A DNA stretch of 64,000 nt, from NCBI RefSeq assembly GCF_000182925.2, contig NC_026502.1, forward strand, positions 3,286,001-3,350,000. Direction: 5' to 3'. The position numbers were made by a program, and so were the translations under genes. Positions 47,447-59,564 of this stretch are shown here, piece by piece. A model generated the notes under the pieces. That model was not told where the DNA came from and did no database searches. It worked only from the letters and a program-made list of their open reading frames with translations. Position 1 is the stretch's first letter, and the number at the start of each line of letters is the position of its first letter. This stretch comes from Neurospora crassa OR74A (Eukaryota > Ascomycota > Sordariomycetes > Sordariales > Sordariaceae).

Positions 47447-47684
47447 ATGCGGAATCTGCGCAACATCGGCCACGGCGCATACAGGCCGGGTCAAGAACAG
47501 CCCCTGCCCTCCAACTCCATCTCGGCTTCCTGCTGGGACGTATCCCGCGATGAGATCATCCTTGCGCATGGCCCTACCCAAGACTTTTCCCGAGTCGAGC
47601 TGGTGAGGCTCGTGAAGGACTCTTCTGAACCTTCGAACCTGTAAGACCTTCTTCACACAACGCATGATGATGATTACTGTGCTC

Positions 47685-47727
<43 letters not shown>

Positions 47728-50700
47728 CCCTCTCTCTTCTGCCTGGATGTTGTAGTTCAGTCATTTCATGGATAGAAACACTAGCTAAGAACCCATTCCA
47801 ATTCTCTGTAGTGAATGCAAACTCGTAGCATCATGGGATGCCGCGCCTGTCCTCAGACAGAATGGCTCGGAACCAGAGCCAGACACCATCAAGAGCCTGC
47901 ACTACTTCCCCGACACCCTCACAACATGCGTCATCATGGCCGGCGGTGACATTATCACCGTTGTCGAGGATGACTACGGCGTCCCTGGCGAGGCTCACGT
48001 TGAGATAGTCGGCACCCTAGAGCCCTCCGTCGCCGGTGCTCGCTGGTCCCCTGACGAAGAACTCCTCATCGTAGCCACCGGCGACGCCAAGGTCCTCTTC
48101 ATGAGCCGCACCTTCGACGTCATCACCTCCGCCACCATGACCGAAGACGACCTCAAGCTCTCCAAGCACGTCTCCGTCGGATGGGGTAAGAAGGAGACGC
48201 AGTTCCAGGGCAGGGGCGCCAAGGCCAAGGCTCTTAGGGATCCTACCATCCCGGAGAAGGTGGACGAGGGCAGACTTAGCGCCAACGACGATCTCCATAA
48301 ATGCAGTATCAGCTGGCGGGGTGACGGCGCCTATGTGGCTGTCAACTTCTTCTCTCAAGAGAGCGGCGGCCGCAGAGTAATCCGCGTGTACAACCGTGAC
48401 GGCGAGCTGGACAGCGTCAGCGAGCCGGTCGATGGTCTGGAGGGCAGTCTCAGCTGGCGGCCCGAGGGTAATCTCATGGCTGGCATCCAACGGTTCTCCG
48501 ATCATGTCGATGTCGTCTTCTTTGAGAGAAACGGTCTCAGACATGGGCAGTTTACCCTCCAGATTCCTCAGGACCGGCCCGAGGTTGCTGAGGACTTGGC
48601 GCTCGAGTGGAATTCGGACTCGAATGTTCTCGCTGTCATCATGAGAGATAGGGTTCAGCTGTATACCATGGGCAACTATCACTGGTATCTAAAGCAGGAG
48701 CTTCCTTGTGCGGGCTATGCTCAGCTTGCGTCGCAGTTCCAGGGTGAAAGCCGCTGGACACTCCCTTGGTTCTCGTGGCACGCGGAGAAGCCCCTTCTTT
48801 TTGCTGTAGCCGCTGCGGGTATGTACACCAAAGCATTTTATCAAGCATCTCTGTTCACAGGCTAACGACTCCACAGAAAGAGCAGTATGGTTCGAATTTG
48901 TCTTGGCCATTGCCCGTGGCCCCATGTACGGCGGTATGGGAGATGTTGCAGTCATTGACGGACGCACCATCAAGTTCACTCCTTTCCAAACGGCCAATGT
49001 CCCTCCTCCCATGGCTCTATACGACATTGAGGTGGACTACCCTGTAACGGACATTGCCTTCTCCAAAGATGCTTCTCAGATGGCTGTCTTACACCAAAAG
49101 GGCATGCACCTCTTTGCCCTTGAAAAGCAGGGCCCTGCTGGTCGCCGTGCCGCTCCGAAGCTGATCAAGACTATCTCGCTTGACAACTTCGAGAACAAGT
49201 GTCAGCTACAGATCGCCTTCACGGCTCCTTCCCAGGTTCAAGTACTCTCGTTGGATGATTTCCAGCTACAGATCACCGCCTGGGACTTTAACGAAGAGCT
49301 GATGCTTGGTGAAGTTGGCACTGGTTTGCAGGCTGTCACTCTTACTTCTGCTGATGAAACATCGGTTGAGGATGGTACAGTCGTTCAGGATCGCCAGGGC
49401 AACATCACCCGCATTTCTGTGGAAAATGGCGAGACTGTGCTGGGCAAGTTTCCTACTCTCCTCCCATGGGCCACCTACACAACCTATGAAGACCAGTTCA
49501 TCGCTTTTGGTCTGTCTAGGAATGGTCATCTTTACGCCAACTCTCGTCAGTTGGTCAAGAATTGTACATCTTTTGTCGTCACGGACGAGCATCTTATCTA
49601 CACGACCAGCAATCACTTTGTCAAGTTTATCCACCTGACGGCCAATGTTGAAGAACTCGACGTGCCGCTGGATGACCCCGAGACCGATGAGCGTTGCAGA
49701 AGCATTGAGCGCGGAGGCCGCCTCGTCACAGCTATGCCTTCCAGGATGAGCATCGTGCTCCAGATGCCTCGCGGTAATCTCGAGACCATCTATCCACGCG
49801 CCATGGTACTGGCTGGTATCAGACAACTAGTCGAGCAGAAGGAGTACGGTGCTGCCTTTACCACATGCCGCACCCAGCGTGTGGACATGAACCTGCTTTA
49901 CGATCACCGCCCTGAGCAGTTCCTTGAGAACGTTGGCCTCTTCCTCGACCAAGTCAAGAACGCAGCCGACATCGACCTCTTCCTGTCCACCCTCAAGGAG
50001 GAAGATGTCACGCAAACCATGTACCGCAACACCAAAACTGGCGTCGTCGCAACCCCTATCCAGCCAGCCCTGATCACTGCTCCCAAGACCAGCAAGATCA
50101 ACACCATCTGTGACGCCGTCCTGCACAGCTTGAAGGCCAAGAAGAACGCCAATCTGCAAAACATCATCACCGCTCACGTCTGCAAGAACCCTCCCGCCCT
50201 CTCGGACGGTCTGCAGGTGGTCGCATCCCTCATGGAAGAAGACGAAAGCCTAGCCGAGCGCGCAGTCGAGCATATCTGCTTCCTGGTCGACATCAACAAG
50301 CTTTACGACCACGCCCTCTCGCTCTACAACCTCGAGCTGACTCTCCTTGTCGCCCAACAATCCCAGCGTGACCCGCGCGAATACCTCCCCTTCATCCAGT
50401 CGCTGCACAAGATGGACCCTCTCCGCCGGCAATTCACCATCGACGACCACCTCTCTTTCCACGAGAAGGCGCTCGTCCACCTCCGGGCCATCGCCAACAC
50501 TTACTCCGACGAAGTCGAGTCTTACATTGTCAAACACCAACTCTACCCCTCCGCCCTCGCCCTCTACCGCAACGAACCCACCCCTCTCCGCACCATCACC
50601 GCCCTCTACGCCGCCCACCTCCGCTCCCTCTCCAAGTTCCGCGACGCCGGCTTGGCCTACGAGTCCCTAGGCGACTACCCAGCCGCGACCGAATGCTACC

Positions 50701-51704
50701 TCAAAGCAGGCACCTCCTCCTGGCGCGAATGTCTCTTCACATCCTCCCTCGACCCTTCTCTCACGCCCGACCAACGGCACGAAATCGCCTCCACCCTCGC
50801 CGACGCCCTCCGCGAAGCCAAGGACTGGGCCGCCGTCGCCACCATCCAAGCCGAGCACCTGGCTTCTCTCCCCTCCGCCATCTCCGCCCTCTGCAAGGGC
50901 TACCTCTTCGCCGACGCCTTCCGTCTCATCTCTCTGCACTCCCGCCCCGAGCTCCTCGAATCCCATCTCGACCCGGGCCTCCTCGACGCCTTTTCTTCCT
51001 CTACCGAGTTCCTTGCCGATTGCAAATCGCAACTCAAAGCCCAAGTCCCCCGCATTGCCGAACTCCGCCTCAAAGCCGCCGAGGACCCGCTAGCTTTTTA
51101 CGAAGGCGAGAACCCCTTTGGCGCCCGCACTGGTGGAGACATCCCCGACGACATCTCGGTAGCTGCTTCGTCGCGAGTATCTACCTCCGCTTCGCTGTTT
51201 ACGCGCTACACCGGCAAAGGGTCGCAAGTAACGGGCACGGTGGCGAGTAATGTGTCGCGGGCGACGAGCAAGAACCGTAAGCGAGAAGAGAAGAAGCGGG
51301 CGAGAGGACGCAAGGGGACGGTGTACGAGGAGGAGTATCTGGTGAATAGTGTGCGGAGGTTGGTGGAAAGAGTGGAGGGGAGTGCGAGACTGGAGGTGGA
51401 GAGGTTGGTGTGCGCGCTGGTGAGGAGGGGGATGAGTGAGCGGGCGAGAGCGGTGGAGGGGTTGATGGCGGAGGTTGTGGAGGGGTGTTTAAGGGCTGTG
51501 GAGGAGGTTTGGCCTCAGCAGCAGCAGCAGCAGCAGCAGCAGGAAGGAGGAGGAGAGCAGGATGCCTCTGGGTGGGAAGGTGCTGAGTGGAGACCGACGG
51601 GTGGTGATGCGGTGTTGGCGGATAGTATTGAGGCTATGAGACGCGGGGTGGGCAAGCCGGTGGTGAAGAAGTTTGAGAGGTTGAGTTTGTTGGGTGGTCG
51701 TTAA
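47447..51704 (+). CDS. elp1: Elongator complex subunit ELP1 (IKI3), three exons
   Basis: Scaffold subunit of the Elongator complex, which with ELP2-ELP6 adds the carboxymethyl group to wobble uridines of tRNA. Exons are 47447-47640, 47812-48818 and 48877-51704. Intron 1 has a GTAAGA donor and a GTAG acceptor; intron 2 has a GTATGT donor, a CTAAC branch and a CCACAG acceptor. The product is 1342 residues, close to the roughly 1350 of yeast Iki3. The N-terminal half forms beta-propellers (blocks such as WSPDEELLIVATGD and SWRGDGAYVAVNFF). The C-terminal half is helical and TPR-like. A basic patch, KNRKREEKKRARGRKG near residue 1198-1213, fits the conserved tRNA-binding region. Nine Gln (residues 1281-1289, CAG repeat at 51516-51542) precede the C-terminus. 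Intron 1 holds a 40-base T run. Confidence 0.95.
47688..47727 (+). repeat. 40-base T homopolymer inside elp1 intron 1
   Basis: Uninterrupted run of 40 T between the 5' splice site (47641) and the acceptor (47810-47811). Confidence 0.9.
51516..51542 (+). repeat. CAG trinucleotide repeat, nine units, coding for poly-Gln
   Basis: Nine pure CAG codons in the last exon of elp1, outside the conserved domains. Confidence 0.95.
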
Positions 51705-52546
51705 GGAAAGAAAGGGGGGGTTGTGGGTGGATGGATGTATGGATAGATGGGGAAAAGGATGGATAAAGTAAAAGGGGGTTGAGCTGTCGCTGTTGGAGAA
51801 AAGGGTTGGAATGTTTGAGTCCAAAAAAACATGATAGAAAAGAAAGTTGATAGTCTCTCCGATTAGGCAGGTAGGTTGTCTGAAAAGTACGATAGAGAAG
51901 AAAACAAAAAAGTGAAAATCGCTCCATTGCTTCACAGCCGTTCGTATGTATCTTTTGCCGCGAAAGAGGCTCGAGGGAGCATAAACTTGGAGAAGTGAAC
52001 ATGGGTCTTTTCCCGATCAACCGTATCGAGTTCACACAATGAAAGATGAAGAGAGTGTTAATCTTCTGGCCTGTATTGGGGATATGGAAAATGCGTAGGT
52101 ATGCAATGTCCGGCTGATACCATTTCCCGAGTTATATCATTTTTAAGATTCTCCAAACCTACGTTTGAAGGCACATCAAGACCATATCGATTTGGTATGA
52201 GGTTCGGGGTTTTTGGTCCTCTACACCACTTGCGGAATCTCGTTTCTCCGCCCATCCAATGCTCCCCCCTTTTTGATCTGACCCAAATGCATTTTGTATA
52301 CCTTTTTTTGACCATATACACTAAAAATACACACACGAAAATTTGGAACTGCCGCTTTTTTTTTTTCGACCAGTCAAGACCTGATGATCCCCATTATCCC
52401 ATTCCTCTTCACACTCAGCACAAAGCCGGCATTTCTCAACTTTGCAAAGTTTCTTAAGGAAGGAAAGAATCTTTACGGCCAAGCCGGCATATTCCACAAC
52501 CCACACACACACACACTCCCCATTCATTCATTCATCCAAAACCCTC
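51705..52546. other. Convergent 3' region of elp1 and mrpl40
   Basis: The 842 bases between two stop codons hold the 3' untranslated regions of both genes. A GGAT run follows the elp1 stop, and there is a CA repeat near 52,502-52,515. No gene seen. Confidence 0.6.
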
Positions 52547-53829
52547 TTAAACCACCTTTGGTTGCTCAGGGCTCGTCGTCGTGGCCGCATCCTCCTGCCC
52601 ACCACCAAGCGATAACTGCTCAACCGCCTTCTCGATCTGTGCCACCGTCTCCTCCTTCACCTTGGGCGCCTGGTGGTGTCCGAGCTTATTCCTTGCCACA
52701 ACCTCACCAATCTTGGCCAGCATCTCCTCCGTCAACGCCGGCTGGCCACGAGCACGGCGCAGCTCGCGCTGCTTCCGGTTATACTCCTGGACGGGGGTGA
52801 GCATGGCCTTGGCGGCCGACTTCTTGGCCTCCTTCTCCTGCTCCTCCTGCTCCTTCTTGGCAATGTACTCGGGGGTATGCCGGGTGCGGAAGATGGAGTA
52901 CTTGTTGCGGAGCTCGTCGAGGACCTGCTGGGGCGCGGGCGGGCGGAACAGCGTGGGCACAAAGGTCTTTTCGTCCACGTCGATGCGCAGGGTGTCGGCC
53001 GGCTGGTCTTCGCGCTTGATGGGTTCCTGCTTGGGCCACGGGATGATGATGTTCTCGCCGGGGACGAAGCGGCGCATGCTGCGGGTGCGCGTGGGGCGGT
53101 CGTGCACAATGTTGCGGGGGCGCAGCTCGCGGATGATCACGTCGCGGTACTCGCCCGTCTGAGGATCCTTGAGCGGGTGGACGAGGCGCACCGAGGAGAT
53201 GGGAAGGCGGGCGTAGATTTGCGTGACGGGCTTGTCGGCGTCGTTCTGCATGAATTGGGGTACGGTCGTGTTTGTCTGGAAAAGGAAATACAACACATTG
53301 GTGAGCATATTTATATCTACAGTAATAATACACATGATGATATCAAGACATTGGTGGACGGGCTCACTTTGAGTTTCTCTGATTGGATCTCTACTGTCAT
53401 GTTCCGGGTGTTGAGCTTCTCGATGGTGCCGATAAGGTCCTTGTGGTGGCCTTCGATCACCACGACGCGGTCGCCGGGGGCAATGCAGAGGAACTTGGGA
53501 GAACCGCACCAGGCAACGCGGGCCTTCCTCTCTTCTTCCGAAACCTCGCTCTCGAGCAGGGCACGGGTGGGGGAGAGGGAGCCAAAGAAGTTGCCGTTGC
53601 TCAGCGTTATCTCGTCAAGTTCGCGGCGGGGGGCGAGGGGACCCAACATCCAGTCCTCATTGCGAGCTTCAACGGCGGCCTTTCGTTGTTGGATGGCTTC
53701 AGTGAAGGCTTCGCCGTTCTTTTTGTTCTGCTTTCTCTCTGTAATGCGCTTCAAGAGGGCGTTCTTGCGCTGGGCGCGGCGGGCAACCATGCCCTCGGCC
53801 ATGCGCACACGCCGCAGCAGCTTGTCCAT
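52547..53829 (-). CDS. mrpl40: Mitochondrial large-subunit ribosomal protein L40 (uL24m)
   Basis: Component of the mitochondrial 54S ribosomal subunit. Exon 1 is 53368-53829 and exon 2 is 52547-53275. The intron has a GTGAGC donor and a TTCCAG acceptor and lies exactly between codons. The product is 396 residues. A KOW motif is clear at about residues 111-150 (LCIAPGDRVVVIEGHHKDLIG, then TIEKLNTRNMTVE), as in uL24 proteins. The N-terminus is basic (MDKLLRRVRMAEGMVARRAQRK), consistent with a mitochondrial targeting sequence. The long C-terminal extension, with Glu/Lys-rich helices (QEEQEKEAKKSAAKAML), is typical of the fungal mitochondrial form rather than bacterial L24. The gene is convergent with elp1. 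Confidence 0.93.
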
Positions 53830-56661
53830 GGTTGTGTATGTGTGTGTGTGTGTGTGTGGGGGGGGTGTCCGGCGCGCTGGGGTATCTGGAGGAGGAGGAG
53901 GAGGAGGAGGAGGAGGAGGCCGGAGGGGATTTCGCGAATGGGCGGAGCGCGGGGGAGTCAGACGGTCACGGGGTCCGGGGCAGGTCGGGTCCGGGTGTCG
54001 TCGAAATGGTGATTTCTAGTCCCGCGCGGCGCCGTTGAGGTCCGAGTCGCTTCACTTTGCGGCTTTGCTTTGCGGTCCCGCCGAGCCATCAAAAAGTGTA
54101 GCGGGTCCGGCAGGCGGTACATGTCGGTACGAGGGTACTTACTTGCCAGGGTCCAGGATTTCCACAGCCGTGGCACGCGTCGGTGCAGTGCATGTTCCTG
54201 GCCCCGTTCATTTTGCCCGGTCGACGGCCGTGATTTCTCAGCGCTGCCAGCTGCTGTATCTTACACGACGGCTGGCAGATGTGCTAGGTATCGAATCATC
54301 AGCTTTCCAGTACACGTACACTACTGCGTAGGCAGTATCTTATGGTACCTTGCAAGTGAGGCAAGTTGAAGGTAACGAACGGTCTTGTTCCTCAACCCAA
54401 TCTCATCATGCCGAGCGACTGAAAGTGAAATGTGAATGTTTATCATAATGCCCGGCCGGAAACCCTCCAACATGCTTCTTCAACTTGGCCGGCATCCAGC
54501 TCAGTACGCTTCCACTCGCTGCAACTTGAAGAAGCTCAAAGGTACCCCGACAGCGGGCATGAGTGGGTCCCGCATCCAGATGGAAAACTCCACCCAATCG
54601 AACAAATCGGTTCTCGTTCTTGGCGTTCCTTCCGTCCTCTCGAAGCAGTGGTGGCTGCCGCCCGTCACCTCCCAGCCCCGGACAATTCACTTCGTTGGAC
54701 AATGGAGGGGACCAGAGTGAACCGACGGGTAGGACTTTGGGAACCATCATGGGGGTGGTAGGACTTGTAATTTGGCATCTAACACCGTGGCTGACTGACT
54801 GACTGACTGTTGACGGCTGACGGATGACGGGTGGCAGCTGACGCTTCCTTCTCCAGCCTCCCTCTCTCCTATCCCGTTTCGTCATCCACCAAGTCAACAA
54901 GCTCACGTCAATGCCATGGCAACCGAGATGTTCGCAATTCAAGAGACTGGTCTGCTATCTAGATGCGGCTGGGCACCGACACTTTGCTGACCGCTCCGTC
55001 TCTTGGTATATACTGTGTAGTGTATCGACAGCCGAGAGGAAATGGGGTATAGTGTGGTGTACATACTGCGTATGCCAACAAGACAGGAGCTTCCATGTTT
55101 TTAATATCATGTCCCGTCCTTCCTCCCACCCCATCCCCTTCCTCCATGTTCACTACTAGACTGTCAAGAGAGTCCTGGACCCTGATAATGGATGGCTGAG
55201 AACAAAGCCCAGAGCTATCAGCAAATTACTACCTATGTAGTGTACACTAGGGACACCCAAAATAGGCGACCGGAAGGAAGAGGCCCATGGCGCACTGTGC
55301 CTGTTCCTGTACCTTTTGGCGTTGGTTCAGGGGTTCTGGGCAGGCAGTCTGGAGATTAGCAGTTATCGCCGCCGCCCACTGGACCATCTTTGCTGCTGGA
55401 GACTCGCCTCGCCTGCCTTCGCTCGCTCGCAAAGCTTCCACTTCCTCTGAGTACACTACTAAAATCCTGGGGGGCCACGGCAGCAGCGCGTGCTTTCCCC
55501 CTTTGATCGACAGCCAGCCGAGCCAGCGCAGCGTGTCGGGTGTCGGATTACTGCGGTATGGATGTCTAAAAGTGGTTCGAGTGGTAATTTGGCCCGTCCC
55601 CACCGTGCACTTTTGCGCTTGTCATCAAAGTTGAAGAAACAAAAAAAAAAAAAAAGGTCGAGAGTCATGTTCGGGAGATGGCCTTATTAGCCTTATGCAG
55701 CAAGTCCGGGGTAGCGAAAAAGGGGAACAGGAAGGAACATGACGACGACGATTTCAAGGTCGGTCCACTATTAATATCACCAAAATCAGCTCTCTTTTCG
55801 CGTGCAAATAGCTGAATTACGGTAATGGAGGTGACGGTGTTAATTGTAGAAGAGGACCGGTACGTACCGCTTGCTGAGGATTCGGGCCACTCACAAGTCA
55901 CATCAAGCCAGCACCTCCCTTGTCTGGCCCTTTGCTCTTGGCTCGTCTCGCACCCCTACCGGCTCCTGTACAAGTGATGGGGTATTCCGACACAAAATGC
56001 AGTATCTAGGTAGGGACCTAGTGTGTTGGATGAAAAATTAGGTCGGTAGGTGTCGTCTGCCTTCCTCTTACCACACAGTACCTGTAGCCTCCAGGCTGCG
56101 ACTGCTGCCAGATGGGACTGTGTGAACCCGACTGAGTGACTGCCTGTGCCTGGACAGCCCGCCCGTTCCCTGGGGCTTCTCTGGGGCTACCCACTGCCTC
56201 GCTCACCTCACCACACACGGCAGCACCCACTGCCCTCCCAGCCCAGTCTGACTGCCCGGCCCTGGTTCGCTGGCTAAGGTTTCCACCCTCTTCCAACCTT
56301 GCCCGTGGGAGTCCTGCACCTGGCTATCTGGTGGTCCCCCCGTCCCCGTTCCCCGTCTCCGTCTCCGTCACAACACAACTCACAACTTGAACAGGTTAGC
56401 ACACCACCAGCGGCCACTACCTACCTACCTACCACCACCACCGTCCATCCTTCAACAACCACCCAACACCCCCATCTCCATTTTCCTTCCCTTTTCCATT
56501 TTGCATCTTTTATCGACCAAATCCAGGCCGCGTGATACCCTCTCCCGTCCTTTGCATACAACCCGTCGACAACGAACAAAGCACCGTCCGTCGACATCAC
56601 TCAACTCAACTAAACAACTTAATCTCTCCTCCCCTATTCACACAACCACCAAACCGACGCC
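53830..56661. other. Promoters of mrpl40 and rho-1
   Basis: About 2.8 kb between divergent genes. Next to the mrpl40 start there are TG (53,837-53,859) and GGA (53,888-53,919) repeats. Upstream of rho-1 there is a CA/CT-rich leader with ACCTACCTACC (56,418-56,432). No convincing open frame. Confidence 0.5.
53888..53919. repeat. GGA trinucleotide repeat upstream of mrpl40
   Basis: About ten GGA units some 60 bases upstream of the mrpl40 ATG, next to a TG repeat at 53,837-53,859. Both lie in the expected leader or core promoter. Confidence 0.85.
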
Positions 56662-56793
56662 ATGTCTGCTGAACTCCGCCGAAAGCTCGTCATCGTTGGC
56701 GATGGTGCCTGCGGCAAGACCTGTTTGTTGATGTATGTCCATTTCCCCTATCCACATCCAAGAGATTGATGCTGCTCTTATAAGGCGCGCGTC

Positions 56794-56824
<31 letters not shown>

Positions 56825-57821
56825 CCGCTCTCCCCCCATCACAACCTTTTTGCTAACCGAATTTCCAGCGTCTTCTCCAAGGGAACCTTCCCCGAGGTAA
56901 GTCAGGCACTTGTCTGTCGGGACTGAGACGTCCATCTACACACCTGCCCTCGACCGTCTGTTCGCTACACCGCCCCAACCGCCTGACGAAACACGCATCT
57001 TCCTGCCAATTCCCGCGTCTCGCCTCCCCCCCCGAACAGGCTACATCCATCTCCTCAGCCCGATGAACCATCAAGCCATCAAATTCGAAACACCCGCCCT
57101 GTCGCCATCATATCCGCATCCGAATAAGCGCTGCTCAGCCAGCTAACTCTCTGCGCCCAGGTCTACGTCCCTACCGTTTTCGAGAACTACGTCGCCGATG
57201 TCGAGGTTGATGGCAGACACGTCGAGCTCGCGCTATGGGATACGGCTGGTCAGGAGGATTATGACCGTCTCCGTCCCCTGTCCTACCCCGACTCTCACGT
57301 CGTCTTGATCTGCTTCGCCATCGACTCTCCCGATTCGCTCGACAACGTTTCCGAGAAGGTCAGTATCCCGCCTGCTTACTTGGCGCGCCCTTGTCTTTGA
57401 GGCTACAATTCGCTAACAATCAAAAACAGTGGCACTCTGAGGTTCTTCACTTCTGCCGTGACGTTCCAATCATCCTCGTTGGCTGCAAGAAGGATTTGCG
57501 CCACGACCCCAAGACCATTGAGGAGCTCCGCAAGACCAGCCAGAAGCCCGTTTCCCCCGAAGAGGTACGTGAGGCTGAGACATTGGCGGCTGATGATGCC
57601 CCTTTTGTTTCCAAGTGCTTTCCCTCCGCTTGCTCGGGAATGTATGCTAACGCGCTCATCAACAGGGTGAGGCTCTGAGGAAGAGGATCAACGCCCACAA
57701 GTACCTCGAGTGCTCGGCCAAGACCAACGAGGGTGTCCGTGAGGTGTTCGAGAACGCGACAAGAGCCGCCCTTCTCAAGAAGACAAAGACGAAGAGGGGC
57801 CTCTGCAAGAGCTCGGTCTAA
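56662..57821 (+). CDS. rho-1: Rho-family GTPase RHO-1, five exons
   Basis: Small GTPase that activates beta-1,3-glucan synthase and the protein kinase C cell-wall-integrity pathway at the plasma membrane. Exons are 56662-56732, 56869-56896, 57161-57358, 57430-57564 and 57666-57821; all junctions keep frame and give 195 residues. The P-loop GDGACGKT is at 13-20, switch [11 protein letters not shown] at 34-43, followed by [17 protein letters not shown], the CKKDLR motif and ECSAKT. The body is nearly identical to fungal Rho1. Intron 1 contains a GTC/GTT repeat (56,791-56,821); intron 2 is unusually long (264 bases) for this organism. The C-terminus is KRGLCKSSV: the only Cys near the end is fifth from last rather than fourth, so it is not a canonical CaaX box. 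Confidence 0.95.
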
Positions 57822-59564
57822 ACAAACCCACAGCTCTTTAGAGAGATGCTTTTATTTCTACCGCACGACGAACAACATCATCTGCACCAAGCCCTCCCCG
57901 GATAGCCTCGCAACATGTAATCAAGCAACGGTTTTCAAAGCGAAAGATGATCATCACCTTAGTTGATAATTCTCTGCCCATGACGCCGTCAATGCTGCTA
58001 CCGAGCGGATAATATTTCACAGAGAGAAGAAGAAAGGGGTGTGGAGAGCGCAAATGGGGAGGGGCTTGGGATTTCGGGGATACTTATGGGCCTTACTACT
58101 CGATATTTAGGGAGGATAACTGGGTCTGGACTCCTTTCCACTATTTCTGTGTGTGTGTGTGGTCGGCGTGGACGGGTGCGTGGCTTGTGTTCATGTATAC
58201 ACAAACGGAGGACACCTGAGGGCGGTAAAGGGAAAGAGAAAGACTGGAGAAAGGAGTTTTGCGGTTCAATATTTCTTGTTTCTTCTGGAATCACATGCCG
58301 CGTCTCTGGCCCCCCTTACCTGTCTCCTTTATTTCTCTTTCTCTGTCACTGCCCGTGTGCGTCTGTCTCTTATCTCTCTCTCTGTGTCTACCTGTCTGTT
58401 ATTAATCTCTAGTTTTATCGCGTTCTTGTTTATCTGTCTCCGTCTGCTGCTGCCGCTGCATGGTTCAAATTGGGATTTTGAGATTGAATGTTCCGTATAG
58501 TTTGGGCGATCGGCATGGCGAGGCCGCCGAATGTCCCTGCTACTTCCATAGACCGTTGACGACAATTGCTGTTACCTACTGTACATCCTCAGACCATTCA
58601 TTGCCCGTCCCCTCTTGCAATACTCATGTCAACCACTGACACGAGCACAGACTTCTTCTACGTCAGTCAGCCCGTTTGTCTACTTAGTCTTTGAATCCGA
58701 AGTTCAGTAATCATCACGCTTTGCCGACTATGCAATCCGACGGGAGAGGCCGCCGCCAGCTCCAGACCCAAACGTGAAACAGTTGATTGAATGAAGGACG
58801 TCATGTCTATCAAGGGTAAACCTAGTTAATGTTCCCGAGTCATCACACTCAGCGCGTGAGGTATGCCAGAAAGGCATGATTGGTCTTGACAGCCAACGAA
58901 GCTAACACTTGCAAGTAAGCTATGATGTGCCATACATTATACACTTTGCATCTCGAACACTCTCTGGGACTTCTTCATCATAGCCAACAGAGGGGGGAAA
59001 GAAGCGGTAAACATAACACTTTCAAAAGAATATATATAAATATATATACGCTCCCCGCTGTCAATTCCTTTCAGTTCTTCAGTTCCTTGATAACCTACTC
59101 GACGCAGGAGGTAAATATTCATTCAGGTATCTAGCTCTAGCTCTGGGTAGGAGGCAAGGTAAGGTTTGGTACCTCTAGTCAAGTCAACCAACCAACCAAC
59201 CAACCAACCGAACGACGTAGACAAAAGTCCGTCGCTCGCTTTCTCCTTCTCCTTCTCCTTCTCCTTCTCCTCCCCTCCCCTTCCTCCCAGGACAGAAGTC
59301 TGCTTGTTGTCTTGTCTTGTCTTGTCTTCTTGATACTTTGATATTTGGGAGCGAACAAGAAAAAAAAAAGATCAGAAGTATGTACATCCCACACAAGAAA
59401 GACTCCATTCTACTCTACTCCAGTCTTGCCATCCATCCGTAAGGGAAGCATAAGACGGATGGACCCCCAGCCCCGGAGTGATCGGGACTTAGCTCAGCTC
59501 ATCTCATGGTAGTGACCTTGTTGTTGTTGATGCTTTCCGTCTTGGTATATGCCGGATTGCTGGT
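57822..59564. other. 3' region of rho-1 and intergenic DNA
   Basis: Contains the rho-1 3' untranslated region and, nearer the next gene, three simple repeats: CCAA (59,185-59,209), TTCTCC (59,240-59,271) and CTTGT (59,305-59,328). No gene seen. Confidence 0.55.

Noticed and set aside
48903-51704. Separate gene starting at 48903
   Set aside because: The first codon is TTG and the sequence is exon 3 of elp1, joined in frame to exon 2 by an intron with a CTAAC branch.
52673-54019. 448-codon plus-strand open frame
   Set aside because: Antisense shadow of mrpl40; it consists of complement-strand Leu/Gly/Val-rich sequence and runs through the mrpl40 intron and promoter repeats.
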